Below, one piece after another: positions 1 to 11,397 of a DNA stretch of 64,000 bases (positions are counted from its first letter, which is position 1; every line of letters begins with the position of its first letter). Location: assembly GCF_016545825.1 (NCBI RefSeq), contig NC_052619.1, forward strand, positions 30,047,803-30,111,802, in the 5' to 3' direction. Made by a program: the position numbers and the translations under genes. This DNA is from Eucalyptus grandis. Its lineage: Eukaryota; Streptophyta; Magnoliopsida; Myrtales; Myrtaceae. Below the pieces are notes generated by a model. It was given only the letters and a program-made list of their open reading frames with translations, made no database searches and was not told where the DNA came from.

Positions 1-579
1 TCTCTCTAATGTCATCAGTTGTACACAAATTTGCGAATCGTGTAGCCAAGATTTCATCACCTCCATGAGAGTTGCAAGTTCATTACGTAAGTCCTTCAAA
101 TGGATATTCCCATGGCTTATCCTGGCTTGGTGAGACACAGATGGGATCAATCTTTCTCACGCCGCTTGCGCTCCGCATCCCCACGCATTACGCAGAGCAG
201 AAATGCCGCATCTCAAGCAAGCAATCAACTTCTTACAAATCCAACTCCCTCTACAAACCGTCATTGTACTACCAAAGGTTCACAGGCGAAATGCATCAAG
301 CCGACCCTTCCAAGCCGAAACTTCACGTCACTGGCAAATACTGGAAGAAATGAAAAATATGTCCACATGGCCTGGTCATATTGATCTTATATTCCAAGAT
401 CATTCACCATTTTCTGATAATTTAAACAACACATGACCTTCCCCTAGAGCAGCTTCATCGACATAGATTATCGTATACAAGAAGATTAAGCCAGAGCATA
501 TCCAAAAATATAAAGTTAAACTGGGGCAGCTCTCATCCTCGCAGTGTCTTCAATTGGGACTTGGTAACTTCACAAGAAT
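1..579. other. no confident gene
   Basis: Downstream of the V-ATPase H gene. A minus-strand frame stays open from about 165 to the window edge and reads protein-like near the edge (for example DLRNELATLMEVMKSW), so the last exon of a neighbouring gene could begin here. It matches no family I recognise. The rest is non-coding. Confidence 0.3.
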
Positions 580-585
580 TTTATT
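580..585 (-). promoter_or_regulatory. candidate poly(A) signal of the V-ATPase H gene
   Basis: AATAAA on the minus strand, about 235 bases after the stop codon of the V-ATPase subunit H gene. Position and sequence fit a 3' end signal, but hexamers are weakly used in plants, so this is only a candidate. Confidence 0.3.
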
Positions 586-818
586 AAGCATAAAGAGCAA
601 TCAATAAATACTTCAAAGACAACCACTTATTCATCACACGCTCCATGTCCAATTTAATGAACAACTCTCATAGTTCCCATATGTTATCCCAGCCAAAAGA
701 GAGACCTGGGCATTCGAATAACTAAACAACACATTGATCCTCTTGAAGATAACATCCAATAAACAAGAAAGCACAAGCAGTAAGGTAATCCTGCAAGATC
801 GCCTGCTTGGAATTTGGC

Positions 819-3800
819 TTAGACCTGTAGAAAGCTTGCATACTTGGCACCTAAGAAAAGCCTTTGGCTGCACAAAAGGGCATTTTTTGTGACCTCTGCA
901 TTATCATGATTCAGAAGCTTCATGACCCGGTCCTTTGCCTTCAAATCAGACAATATTATTCTTCCAGCTGGGTGGTATTGGATGAACTGTGAGAGGTCAT
1001 AGCAAGCGACAGCCAAAGCCCTTGCATCACTTGAGGTGTCCAAAATTGTTACAAGGACCCTCAAAATCTGCAGAAAATAATCAGTCTTTCAGTATACCAT
1101 AACTCACAATGAAAATGACAGAAGATAAAAGAGAGATGGCCATCCACATGAAGGCTCCATTTGTTTCGTGAAAAATGAATGGTTTGAAAAATAGTTTCCA
1201 AAAAATGATCGCTTGTATCACTTGAAATAATTAGTCAATGGAAAATGTTTTCATAATGAACTTAATTTTCATCTATTTATTTTTGTAAGCAATAAAAGGA
1301 GAGAATGTTTTCCAAATCATTCATTTTCCACGAAATAGAGCCAAAAGTTTCACTTGTTTTGTAAAAACAATAGTCAACAGACATAACCACAAGTACAAAT
1401 ACTGATATAAAAATATCAGCTAGTTCACAAATCCAGCCAACCCAAAAACTTAAAAGTTAATACTGCCAAGACCATAGTGTCAGCCAAGTTTCTGTCCTTA
1501 TATTTTATGTGCATATCAAAAACCAAGTACGGTAGAAAGTATAAGGACGTTAGAAAGAAAACCTGGAAATCACTATCTTCAAAGCTTGTGATGTTCTCGC
1601 GCCAAAAGATTGGATCTTTGTGCATAGGAGACCAGTCAAGCTGGCCGAGAAGGACTTCTTGTTTGTATTTATCAAAAGAACTCAGCTTCTTAATGTTATC
1701 CTTCAATCCTTGTTCCAACTCATTTAGAGCCTCCAGTAGATCCTGAAAAGGTTTCAGCATCCAGTTAGAGTAGAATAAAAGCTTTAAATTATATGAGACC
1801 ATAAACTATGCACTAGCTCTGCCACATGATGGATAGATATGATTCACCAATAAACGGAGCCTGCTGCAAGAAGTGAAAACATCCATTTCAGAGTGCTTTG
1901 CATCATAATGTTGGATATTGCTCCAAGCTAATTTTCATCACAGGCTGGCTACAATAAATGGCTGAAAAAAGTACTCTTGACAGATTTACAAGATTCCACG
2001 TCCCATTAACCATAACTACATAAGCACCCAGTAAGACAGACAAGTGTACATGATGGATAAATACTGATCACAAACTCCGGACTCACATCCACCATCACAT
2101 AAATATTTCAAATAAAATTTTGAATGCTCTTAGGCTTAATTTTTTACAATCCATAAGTATATATTAGAGACCAATCAACTGAAAACTATAATGTAAAGAG
2201 TCAATAGCAAAAATCCAATAACTACTAAATTATGAAAGAAAGTAGCAAAAAAGACACCAAGATGTGCCAAAGTGATTGCGGGAAAAGCATCAACTAATAA
2301 GGTGAATGTACTCAATTACGAATAAACAAGAATCACATGAATATGTGCTACAACAAGCTCAAGGTCAGTGGCAGCAATTTTGGACATGATATGTTGGCCC
2401 AACAGTAGAGTAACCAGGGTATACTCTAAGAGAAGCACAAACTTGACATATCATGTTGAAAAGCTACTTCCTTTTCCATGTAAATTCAGCTATTTTCACA
2501 GGGATTATAAATGATATAAGTTACCACCACCAAAACTATCTGATGGCACAGATTGCCTTCCCAAGACAGGTGGAAAAAGAATGTAAGTAGGACAATTTGA
2601 TGTCTTTTCTCTTCGGCAAGCAAGTGAATTCATTTGTCAATCTGAATGTACATCCCTGGGGTATTAACATCAATGATGAAGTAACCAAAACTAGGGCCAG
2701 ATTTAAACTAATATTCACAAATTGATACTGTCATCGACATTCACATCAGAGTCCACACACTAAATTCCAGGACTAAACCATGTTAGACCAACAAGGATGC
2801 AAGAGTCGAGAATTCCCAGACAAATTTCTCTAGCAGACAGAAGGCCAATGAAAGATTGTGACTTCCTGGAAAATAATTGGAAGCCATGATATCACAATTT
2901 TCCCCCATTTGAGTACATAAGTATCTCACCTCATCACTCCATGCCTGGGATTTTAAGCTTTGAACAATCTGAGGCAGTCCAAGGTCTACCATCAGGGCAC
3001 CAAATGTCCCTTTGGGCAGCAAATTCCTAAATGTCAAAATGACAACCCTGACAACCTACCAAAAACTTAATGTTAGACATATGCAGCATGTGTAGTCTCA
3101 CAATTATCTAGAGAAACATGATGGCAAGCAGGAAAAAAAAAAAAAAAAAGAGGAAAGCAAACTTGCTCAGGGCAAAGGGACCTTCAACATGAAAAATGTA
3201 GAAAGAATTGAATTCAATGGTTAATGTGCTTGAGAGGGAGGGAGAAGTGGGAATCAATCAAACTCAAAAAACCAGAGAGAAACCACGTAAAGAACAGACC
3301 ACACACCTTCTCCTTTGTGGAACATTTGACAACATCAATAAGTCGCGGAAGTGTCCTGGAAGTCGCCAAGTACTCTATGGCAGGTTCATAAAATGACAAT
3401 AGCCATATACACAGACAAGTCTCATAAAGAAGCTGCCAAAAAGAGATTTGTCAGAGATATGCTAAAGTACCAATACCATTTCAACAATGAGGTCAAAACC
3501 AGAACACTATTGTATGCTCAATATCAAGTGTTCTGTTGAAAATAATGTACCTGGATTGATTGCTGTGTAGATGCCGGGGATATCAAAGGAACTAGCAGTT
3601 TAACGCCATCTGCTTGAACAAAAGATGATCTGACCAGAGGTTCCTTAAGCAATGTTGCAAGGCAGTTAATTGCAGTAGGAATGCCCCGAGTAGGGTGGGA
3701 AGGTTTCTTAAGCTGCAAAGCCAATTCAGCATCAAGACCATGTTTGTGAAAGATAACAAAATCTTTAAATATACCACAGTCACGAACAGCATCAGGTTAA

Positions 3801-6051
3801 CATCTTCAACCGATACTATCTTGATGCTCAAACCACTAACCCTATGCCTACTTCCGATTGTCTCCACATTCTATACTTTCAGCAGCCAAATTAGCAGGCA
3901 TTAAATGCTACCTACAGAGTCTTTCATGAAGAGACTACACATTCCAAACATCAATAGCCTCTACTAATGATCCATCCTCAAAGAATACACTTATGGATTT
4001 GAAAACATACCTGTGCACATAGCCAATCCACAAGTCCTTTCAGAACATCATCTATGGTGGTAAATCCTCTTTTCGAACTATCACTTGTTTTTGGCCTAGC
4101 ACTGCAACAGCATACAGAGTTTTGACATCCACATAAGCAGTTCATTGAAAGTAAATTACTCAAAAGTCTCCTTTTCCCCATATCTTCACAGTCAATGGAG
4201 CAAAATTAAATACGTACCTCACTATCAGAGAGAGTATCTTACAACACTTCTCTTGTATGAACCAGTTGCCTTTCCAGAGCAATCTGAAGAATCAATCAAC
4301 AAATAAGATACTTCGATTCCAGAAACCAATATCTTGCCACATTGGAAACACTCAAGTTTATCATATGATGACATGCACTTTTAGGAGAGCAAGTACATTA
4401 AATTTTAGCATGTAATTCACTAGTTGATTTGCTCCCTTCGTAGATGATGGTTGCTCAATCATTACAATTTCCAAGGACATTTCCCATCAGCACTACTTGC
4501 GATATACAACTGCCAGCTAGAAACCTATCAGAAAGCACAATTTAAATGCGGTAATATGACAGATCCTAAATCAATGGACTTCATCGACTTAAAACCCAAA
4601 AGTATGGCTACCATATTAGGACATTCATGTAGCCTTAAATGAGGAAACCAAAACCCAAAATTTGACTCTGACTTCTGCTAGCATCTAGGCTAAAGTTCTC
4701 ATTCAGCAGGACAACCATTCCACCTCCAACTTTTGATGAAGAAATGCCAATCCAGTTTGTTCTTTACATGATTGGTGTCAAAGGAATGACAACAAGAAGC
4801 ATCAACCATGATGAATAGGTACAGGAACCAAATCAAGCAATTATACTGGGACCAAAGTTAGACCAGCAGCCCACACAATCGCCAAAATTTTTGAGAAACC
4901 TATGCTAGATAAGTTCTAGTAAGTTTACATATTCGTTGTTCTTATCAGTAGAAGTCGGATGCTATCCTTCAAGATTTACTGTGCTTTTCCAAGAGAAGAC
5001 AATGTTGCACAACCAACTGAACCATATGCTCTAGGACTACACAAAAGATAAACCAAACTAAAAGAAGTATAAAATTGCTCAGATCAGAAAGAATAGCAAA
5101 CCCGGAGATATATTAAAACATTAATATAGTGCCAAAAACCATGTCCAACGCTAACATTAACATGACAATGAGTCGAAGAAAAGCCCTCATCCTTAGAAGT
5201 TTCAGCATAAGAGAACAGAAGGAAGTAAGATATAACATGAAAATGCCGGACTACGACAAATACGATAACAAGTCCCAAAGTTCTCCTTAAATACTTAACT
5301 CAGGAAAGGTTCATAAGTATCTTCATTCGAAAGAGACTCATCATGGAACAGTCTGGCTCTTTTTGGGTTTGCTGCACATGAGGGTAAAAGATAGGTCAAA
5401 AACTCATGATCAACAGAAAGCCAACAATGCCAAAAGTCAATTTGAGCACCTGTGAGCATCTCATCAATTAGAGCTAGAACATATTCTACTGTTTCTTCCT
5501 TGAAAATGTCACGCAAGATATTAACAAACACCCGTGCGTAAGCTGGTCCATCCTGAAAGAGGAAGTTGGGATATAGTATAAGAATTCCATCCTATCAAAT
5601 CATTCGCTCACATCGTCTCGAGATTGCACATGTTCATGAGATTCATCCCCAAAGACTGACGATCGAAGGCGGGCATTTGAGCATTACATCGTCGAGTAGC
5701 TGAGCACGATAGCTTTCCGATCTTTTGTCATATCGCCTCAACAGCTGGAGGCACGTCCCAGTAATCAGCTTCGTCGTCATATACGTCTCCCATGGGATGT
5801 CCCTTCTCAACACCTTAAGCAACACGGGAAGGAATTAATCAGCAGGACTGAACCGGGTCCTCATTTTTAAAGCTTCCCATGACAACTAGAGAACAACCCA
5901 TTTCGCAAGTTGGCTAATTTCCGCCGTGCCAAACAAAGAGCCGTAATCCCATCGTAAATTACCCTCCTTTTCGGCACGGGCGGAATGTGGGTAGCAATGT
6001 TTTGGGGAGCAGAACGCGAACCTGATCGGTGGTTAACTCCGCCTGGTCCAT
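819..6051 (-). CDS. VHA-H: V-type H+-ATPase subunit H, 11 exons
   Basis: Subunit H is the regulatory V1 subunit that couples the catalytic head to the stalk of the vacuolar proton pump. It is built of armadillo/HEAT-like helical repeats (V-ATPase_H_N then V-ATPase_H_C). Exons on the minus strand, 5' to 3': 6022-6051, 5688-5813, 5450-5552, 5299-5371, 4218-4283, 4011-4101, 3551-3712, 3307-3432, 2930-3055, 1563-1742, 819-1067. These total 1332 nt, or 443 residues plus stop, close to the ~440 residues usual in plants. The start [10 protein letters not shown] and family blocks such as [53 protein letters not shown] and KYASFLQ are plain. All internal junctions are GT-AG and keep frame except the donor after exon 4, which reads AG|TTAAGT instead of AG|GTAAGT. 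Either this is an error, or the allele is mis-spliced. The family call is very secure; functionality is less so. Confidence 0.95.
1153..1342. mobile_element. 190-bp MITE in last intron of V-ATPase H gene
   Basis: The two ends are inverted copies of each other: GGCTCCATTTGTTTCGTG on the left and, on the opposite strand from the right, GGCTCTATTTCGTGGAAA, each followed by an AATGAATG block. The length and the GTTTCGTGGAAA-type ends fit a short non-autonomous DNA element. The target duplication is not clear, so the superfamily is open. It lies in intron 10 (1068-1562) and does not touch splice sites. Confidence 0.65.
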
Positions 6052-6716
6052 CGGAGGGGGGGATCCAAACTCGATATCAGTAAAGCCGGTCGGCAGCAAT
6101 TCGAGGGCCTGCGAAAGCCACAGAGGCGAAGGATGCGTTAGGGGTTCGCCGGAATTCGCTCGTCCTCCCCGCGATTCGTGATCCGGGGGGGCGCCAGATC
6201 CCGGATCGAGGAGGAGGAGGAGGAGGAGGGGAGCGACGATTCCGAACGGTGGGCGAAGGGAACGGGAACACTAACCTCAGCTGTCGCTGTCGGGGCACCA
6301 CTCCGTCGCTATATCAAGAAGGTTCGCGGCGATGAGAGAGGTTCGTGGAGGACGTGATCGGTGATGACATGGGACAGTTTCGTTGTGTCTGATCTCTCTT
6401 TCGTCCTCTACAGCGAGAGACGCGCAGAAAGGGACGAAAGCATGTGAGCGGAATCCAGAGGCAGAGCTTGGCCATCCGCAGTAGATTGGATTGGGCTCTC
6501 TGGGCTATCGGCCCATTAAGAAGAGAGCCCATGCTATGGGCTTGATAAAGCAGAAGAGAGGGAGAGGAGGGGAATGTCTGTCCCACGCTCGCAATTATGC
6601 TGTCGTTTTGGGGGATATAGGTTCCAGCTTTTCGTGCCACGGCTCCAATGATGATTTTCCCAATTACCGGACCATCCTTTTGATTTCTCATTGATAACTC
6701 GAATTAGTGATATAGG
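6052..6716. other. 5' leader and promoter region of V-ATPase H gene
   Basis: Upstream of the subunit H start codon. It is GC-richer than the surroundings and has a run of GGA/GAG triplets at about 6205-6230, typical of a plant 5' untranslated leader. No TATA box was placed with confidence. The region ends at the poly(T) of the LINE, so the gene's usable upstream DNA is only about 0.66 kb before transposon sequence begins. Confidence 0.45.
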
Positions 6717-7116
6717 TTTTTTTTTTTTTTTTTTTTGGGTCGAAATAAGTAGCTTTCATTACTTGTCAAATAACAAGTAGATTCAAAATCTAAGCATAGG
6801 ATTAAGCAAAGAGGATGGAAAGGATTATCAATCCAACTCGGTGAGAGGGAGCTAGTACGATAGGCCATCGCTACCCAATCGGCCGCTTGGTTGGCTTCTC
6901 TAGGTTGAAAGATAAGCCGGGCTTGAGGATGAAGGCCCAACAAAAAAAGGTGCAATTGCTGATGAGGGACTTGGCAACCCACAGTGCTTCCCTTTGTCCC
7001 ATAATGCTTTCAACAGACACTAAATTATCTGAGGCAAAGAGAAAGTATAAGTCAGAAACTGAACTGAACTCAATTCGTGGGGTTCATTTGTCCAACATCT
7101 TCTTCAACCAGAGTAG
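6704..7116 (-). pseudogene. 3' half of LINE RNase H and poly(A) tail
   Basis: Minus-strand sequence continuing the RNase H domain cut by the LTR element. It contains LIFQPREANQAADWVA, the conserved C-terminal His/Asp block of RVT_3 RNase H (here Gln-Pro in place of His-Val). The frame runs into the poly(A) that marks the LINE 3' end. It carries stops. Confidence 0.8.
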
Positions 7117-7588
7117 TGTCACGGGCTGATCGATTGGGATCGTGACCGCTCGGCGACTCGAGCAACTTTGGATCACCCAAGCCAAGCCTAGCTCGATCAA
7201 ACGCTTACCCGGATTGTTGAGAGAGAAAGTTAGAGAGAGAAGAGCTCTGAAAGGAAAGGAACTTTGTATTATTGAAATGGTGGATGCTTACAAATGAAGG
7301 AGGACACCCCTTTTATAGTTGAGGGCCTCGGCTTACAACCGTTGATCTATTTTTCATCCAGCGGGCGAGATCGCACCTCCTAAACTACCGACATAATGTC
7401 AATTACCGTCTACTGACATAAATAAAAGGAATAGACTCCCGTAATATGACTCAATGACGGTTTCGTCCGCCCTTGCAATCTTCGGGAAGAAGGCTTGGTG
7501 GGAATCCGAATGAAAGCAAGAGGTCCACGGGCGAGTTGGGATCGACTCTAGGGAACCTCTCGGGTTGACTCTCTTTAGGCCCGTGACA
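7117..7588 (-). repeat. 3' LTR of the gag-protease element
   Basis: 472 bp starting tgtcac and ending gtgaca on the plus strand. It is a close direct copy of 9696-10155, with an identical AGAGAGAAAG-rich block and the same line of differences scattered along the length. TG...CA ends are intact. Confidence 0.93.
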
Positions 7589-7600
7589 TTCTCCCCACTC
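7589..7600 (-). promoter_or_regulatory. polypurine tract of the LTR element
   Basis: The minus-strand sequence GAGTGGGGAGAA abuts the 3' LTR directly, as expected for the primer of plus-strand synthesis. Confidence 0.85.
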
Positions 7601-8330
7601 AATCGAGCGACGTCCTCGTCGCTCTCAGCTTCATAGGCAGCCTTGCAGGCTTTGACACGAGCTTTCTTGTTCTTGTTGCGTTTTGCTCGAACGCTCATGA
7701 ACGAATGGCCGCATCCTTCGATGATGAAGTCGAACTTGGCACGCAGCTCGGTTTTTGGCTTGGACGGAGCACGCGGCGCGCACTCAACCTTGGGGAAGAG
7801 CGCTTGGATGGGCATGTCATGAGTCGGAGTAGGATCCAACTTGACCGTCGGCTTCACCTCGAACAGCTTGTTGATCCGCATGACGGCCTTCAAGCTCTTG
7901 TTGAGGCGTTGGATCGACGCGATGGTCTTGGTGTCGACCACCCCTTTGATCATGGGGATCATCGACTGGTACTTTTAATCGAGGATCATCATGCACTTGG
8001 TTCTCATGTCGATCATGGCTCCCACACTCTCGAAGAATTACATGCCAAGAATGAGATCATAATCGTCAAGAGGGATTACCTCGAACGCCATTCGGCCCTT
8101 CCATCCGCCAATCTTGACGTCCATTGCTCTTACGCCATGGAAGTCGCCTAAATTGATGGGCTCGTACGACTTCTCGGATGGTTCCACGTGAAGTCCCAAG
8201 GCTTTTGCAACCTCGGTCGACATGAACATGTTAGATGCACCGGTGTCGACTAAAGCGTAAAGCGTTCAGCTGCCCACTTCCACCTCCACAAAGAACATGT
8301 CGGTGTTTGGTGTGATTCATTCTTCTTTGG
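7590..8330 (-). pseudogene. retropepsin-like protease and unique C-terminal extension
   Basis: The minus strand reads ALVDTGASNMF (near 8235-8265), holding the DTGA active-site loop of an aspartic protease, then DDYDLILGM, the second conserved strand, and MIDMRTKCMMILD. A stop near 7975 separates this from a 7399-7962 frame that is Lys/Arg-rich (RAKRNKNKKARVKACKAA) and runs into the LTR. No polymerase follows. The basic tail is not a domain I recognise. Confidence 0.8.
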
Positions 8331-8382
8331 TTGGCGATCGGGCTTGGACCGAGTTGATCATCCTCACAGCTCCAATCCGAAT

Positions 8383-9548
8383 CTACCGCTTATCTTCTTT
8401 GGGCTCCTCCTTTTCTTCCTCGATGGCAAGAAGGGCATTGATTCGACCCTTCTTCGGGTATTTTTGGGTCCAGTGTGGACCTTGGCAAATGAAACAAGGA
8501 GAAGGCGAGGGTTGATCGAACCTACTCGCGTAGTCCGTCGGTGGTCGACCCCTTTGGAAGGATGGCTTGGAAGTTCCTTCTCCCCATGGTTTGGCTCGAT
8601 CGCCTTGATCATGCGCACCTCGGGGAGTGCTTCGTGCTTCATCCTCGCAAGGTCGATCCGACCTCCAATCCCTTGATCGACTCCTTGGTTCGGTCTTGGT
8701 GAGGTCGACGAGTGACTCGGCCACGCTTAGAGCTCACGCAAGACTACTCACGTCCTGCTGCTTCAGCTCAAGAAGTGCCCATGGCTTCAATCCATCCATG
8801 AATGCTCCGAGAGCCTTCTCTTCGCTCAGGTTGCGAATCTGGAGTTTGAGCTCGATGAACTCCTTCACATACTCTCGGATCGTGCCTCTTTGCTTGAAGC
8901 GATGGAGCTTGCTACGGGATTCTTGTTGAGCGAACTCGGGGAAAAAGTAGTCCCAGAACTCTCTCACGAAGTCATCCCATGTGCACACAGGATCGGCGCC
9001 GCATCTAACTTCATCACACCTATTGTGCCACCAAAGCATCGCCATATTAGACAAGAACATGGAAGCGGTTCGTACCTTGGTCGACTCGTCGTGTATGTTG
9101 ACGGCGCCGAAGTATTGCTCCATGCTCCAGACGAAGTTGTCCACCTCCTTGGTAGATCGTTCACCTTTGAACTCTTTCGGCTTTGGCACCTCATTTTTGG
9201 GCACCGCTTGAGTAGGCACGGCACCATTAGTGATGCTCAGCTTGCACAGGGCAAGCTCGGTCTTGAGCTCTTGGATCTCAGCATTCATGGCTTCGACCTC
9301 ATCCCTACGCGGAGCTTCTTCCTCGACCACTTGGACGTGCTCCTTCAACACATCGATCGATGCTTCAAGGGCTTCGTCCTTGTCGTGTAATGGGGCGGTA
9401 GCTTTGTTGAGGCATGACGTGAAGTCTTCACGGAGTGAACTCTCACCTCCATGATCCGGTCTCGCACATCGTCAAGACCTTCCATGAGTTCGAGCACAAC
9501 GCTCCAAACCTTCCCGATCTTCTCATCGAACGCAGCTACGACGTCCAT
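8383..9548 (-). pseudogene. retrotransposon gag with altered zinc knuckle
   Basis: The minus-strand frame at 8734-9351 gives a retrotransposon gag domain (blocks KPKEFKGER, NMAMLWWHN, WDDFVREFWDYFFP, IREYVKEFIEL and GLKPWALLEL), preceded by an acidic, probably coiled-coil N-terminal part. After a stop near 8734 the frame continues (8383-8724) into an Arg/Ser-rich linker and CFICQGPHWTQKYPKK. This is a CX2CX3HX4C nucleic-acid knuckle whose last Cys is Tyr. The stop and the lost Cys suggest decay. Confidence 0.88.
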
Positions 9549-9681
9549 CGAGGCGTCTCTTTTCTTTGCTCAGCCGCGGTTCTCGTTGACTTGTACGGCC
9601 TCTCCAACCATGACAGCTTCTTGGCTCGACATTCCTTCGAACAGTTGGCGCTCCTTGGTCTCTCAAAAGGATCTCTCTTTT

Positions 9682-9693
9682 GCTCTGATACCA
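9682..9693 (-). promoter_or_regulatory. primer binding site (initiator tRNA-Met)
   Basis: On the minus strand TGGTATCAGAGC lies two bases inside the 5' LTR. This is the standard plant retrotransposon primer binding site complementary to the 3' end of initiator tRNA-Met. It fixes the orientation of the element. Confidence 0.93.
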
Positions 9694-9695
9694 CT

Positions 9696-10155
9696 TGTCA
9701 CGAGCTGATCGATTGGGATCGTGACCACTCGGCGACTCGGGCAACTTTGGATCACCCAATCCAAGCCTTGCTCGATCGAACGCTTACCCACTTGTTTACC
9801 CGGATCGTTGAGAGAGAAAGTTAGAGAGAGAGGAGCTTTGAAAGGAAAGGAACTTTGTATTACTGAAATGGTGGATGCTTACAAATGAAGGAGGACACCC
9901 ATTTTATAGTTGAGGGCCTTGGTTTACAACCGTGATCTACTTTTCATCCAACGGGCGAGATCGCGCTGCCTCAACTACCGACATAATGTCAACTACCGTC
10001 TACCGAAATAAATAAAAGGAATAGACTCCTGCAATATGACTCAATGACGGTTTCGTCCACCCTTGCAATCTTCGAGGAGAAGGCTTGGTGGGAATCTGAG
10101 TGAAAGCAGGAGGTCCACGGGCGAGTTAGGGTCAACTCTCTTTAGGCCCGTGACA
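9696..10155 (-). repeat. 5' LTR of the gag-protease element
   Basis: 460 bp, direct repeat of 7117-7588. Differences from its partner include a missing stretch near the right end (before the shared ctttaggcccgtgaca end) and several substitutions, so the insertion is not recent. It would hold the element's promoter; no TATA box was assigned. Confidence 0.93.
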
Positions 10156-10847
10156 GTAGCCCCTCTCTCACAGCTAGGGTTTCCGTCACCAGAGTCGAAA
10201 TAGCATGGATCGGCTTCGCAAGACCATCAACGAGAACGTCATGCTCATTTCTACGTATCACAGCCACCGATCCAGTCATGGATGAGCTACACCAAGACCT
10301 ACCCACGTTTATTTTTCAGATCTGGTTCTTCATTTGTGTCCATGGTTCCAGATGTGAATGTTTGTTGATGTTCGGGTCTTCTTCGTCCAAGTGCCAATTT
10401 TAATATAGACGAGATTATAGGGTGGCTTCCTCTAGGATCGATCTTGGTTGTGGCGGTTGAGCTCGGAAGACCATAACGTTCCTTGCCTTCCAAATTTGCC
10501 ACAGTACTCTAGCAACAAAAGCTTTCTCCTAGTAGTCAGCCTTTAAGGTAAGAGTATCCAACACCCATTTGTCTATGCATGTGATTTCCATTGGGGAGAT
10601 GTCTATTGTTAATCTGGGGTCTGACCACACGTCTCTTGTCCAGCTGCACAGTAGGAAAAGGTGTTCCACCATCTCCGATTGTTGGCCGCATATTGCGCAA
10701 ATACTCAGGTACCATCATCCTCTTGAATAAATACTCCTTAGTTGGCAATGCATTGTTACATATGCTCCATATAAGAAATTTGATTTTGGGATATGTTTTT
10801 AGCTTCCATATTTCAGTCCATAAGGCTTTCGAGATTTGGTATGACAT
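10156..10847 (-). pseudogene. LINE RVT zinc-binding domain and 5' half of RNase H
   Basis: The minus-strand frame at 10536-10847 reads WTEIWKLKTYPKIKFLIW and NALPTKEYL, the zf-RVT domain that follows reverse transcriptase in plant LINEs. Downstream, just before the LTR element at 10155, the frame reads ETLAVREGL, the helix of an RVT_3-type RNase H. The domain resumes on the far side of the LTR element. Confidence 0.8.
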
Positions 10848-11397
10848 AGATGGTTGGAACTATGGATGGCATTTGTTCTAATTTCTGACTCTATTGTATC
10901 CGCTCTTTACCTTATATACTCTCGAATTGTTTGTTGTCCATAGCAACTTGTCATGTCCTAGGTTCAGGCGAAGGGGAGTAGCTAAAATTTATGTAACTAC
11001 TCTGTCCTCGAACAATAATTGAAGATTCTGTTTATCCCATTTTTCCGCTGAAAAATCTATTAGTTCAACAACAAACTGAGGGTCGTTTTGATTTGGAGGG
11101 CCTCCTATCTTACCTAAAGGTAGCCATATGTCCTCTCTAATTCTGACATTGTTCCCATCACCAATTTCTCATCTTATATCTAGTTCAATAACATCCCGAC
11201 CCACCAAGAGGCTTTGCCATCCCCAAGAAGGATTTTTGCATTCAAGAAGTTGTTTCTGGGAAAGTATAAGCTCTTCAAAACTTTGCTTCATAGGGCATCT
11301 GGGGCATTGATCATCCTCCATACTTGTTTCCTCAACATGGCCTTGTTAAAATCTGCAAAATATATAAACCCAAGTCCTCTACAATCCTTCCTAGTTA

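Larger units (their letters stand above)
7117..10155 (-). mobile_element. gag-protease LTR retrotransposon lacking pol, inserted in the LINE
   Basis: Complete LTR structure in minus orientation: two LTRs (7117-7588 and 9696-10155), a primer binding site matching initiator tRNA-Met, a polypurine tract, and an internal region of only 2.1 kb. It encodes gag and an aspartic protease but no reverse transcriptase, RNase H or integrase, so it would need enzymes in trans. The gag shape resembles Ty3/gypsy-type retrotransposon gag, and the overall plan recalls the TR-GAG class of non-autonomous plant elements. The flanks repeat gtag (7113-7116 and 10156-10159), and the LINE RNase H reads through once the element is ignored. 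Coding frames carry a few stops. Confidence 0.9.

Noticed and set aside
1477..1746. 89-codon plus-strand ORF
   Set aside because: Antisense to exon 10 of the V-ATPase H gene.
8890..9390. 166-codon plus-strand ORF, and the 148-codon one at 7705-8151
   Set aside because: Both are antisense shadows of the gag/protease coding region, whose domains read on the minus strand.
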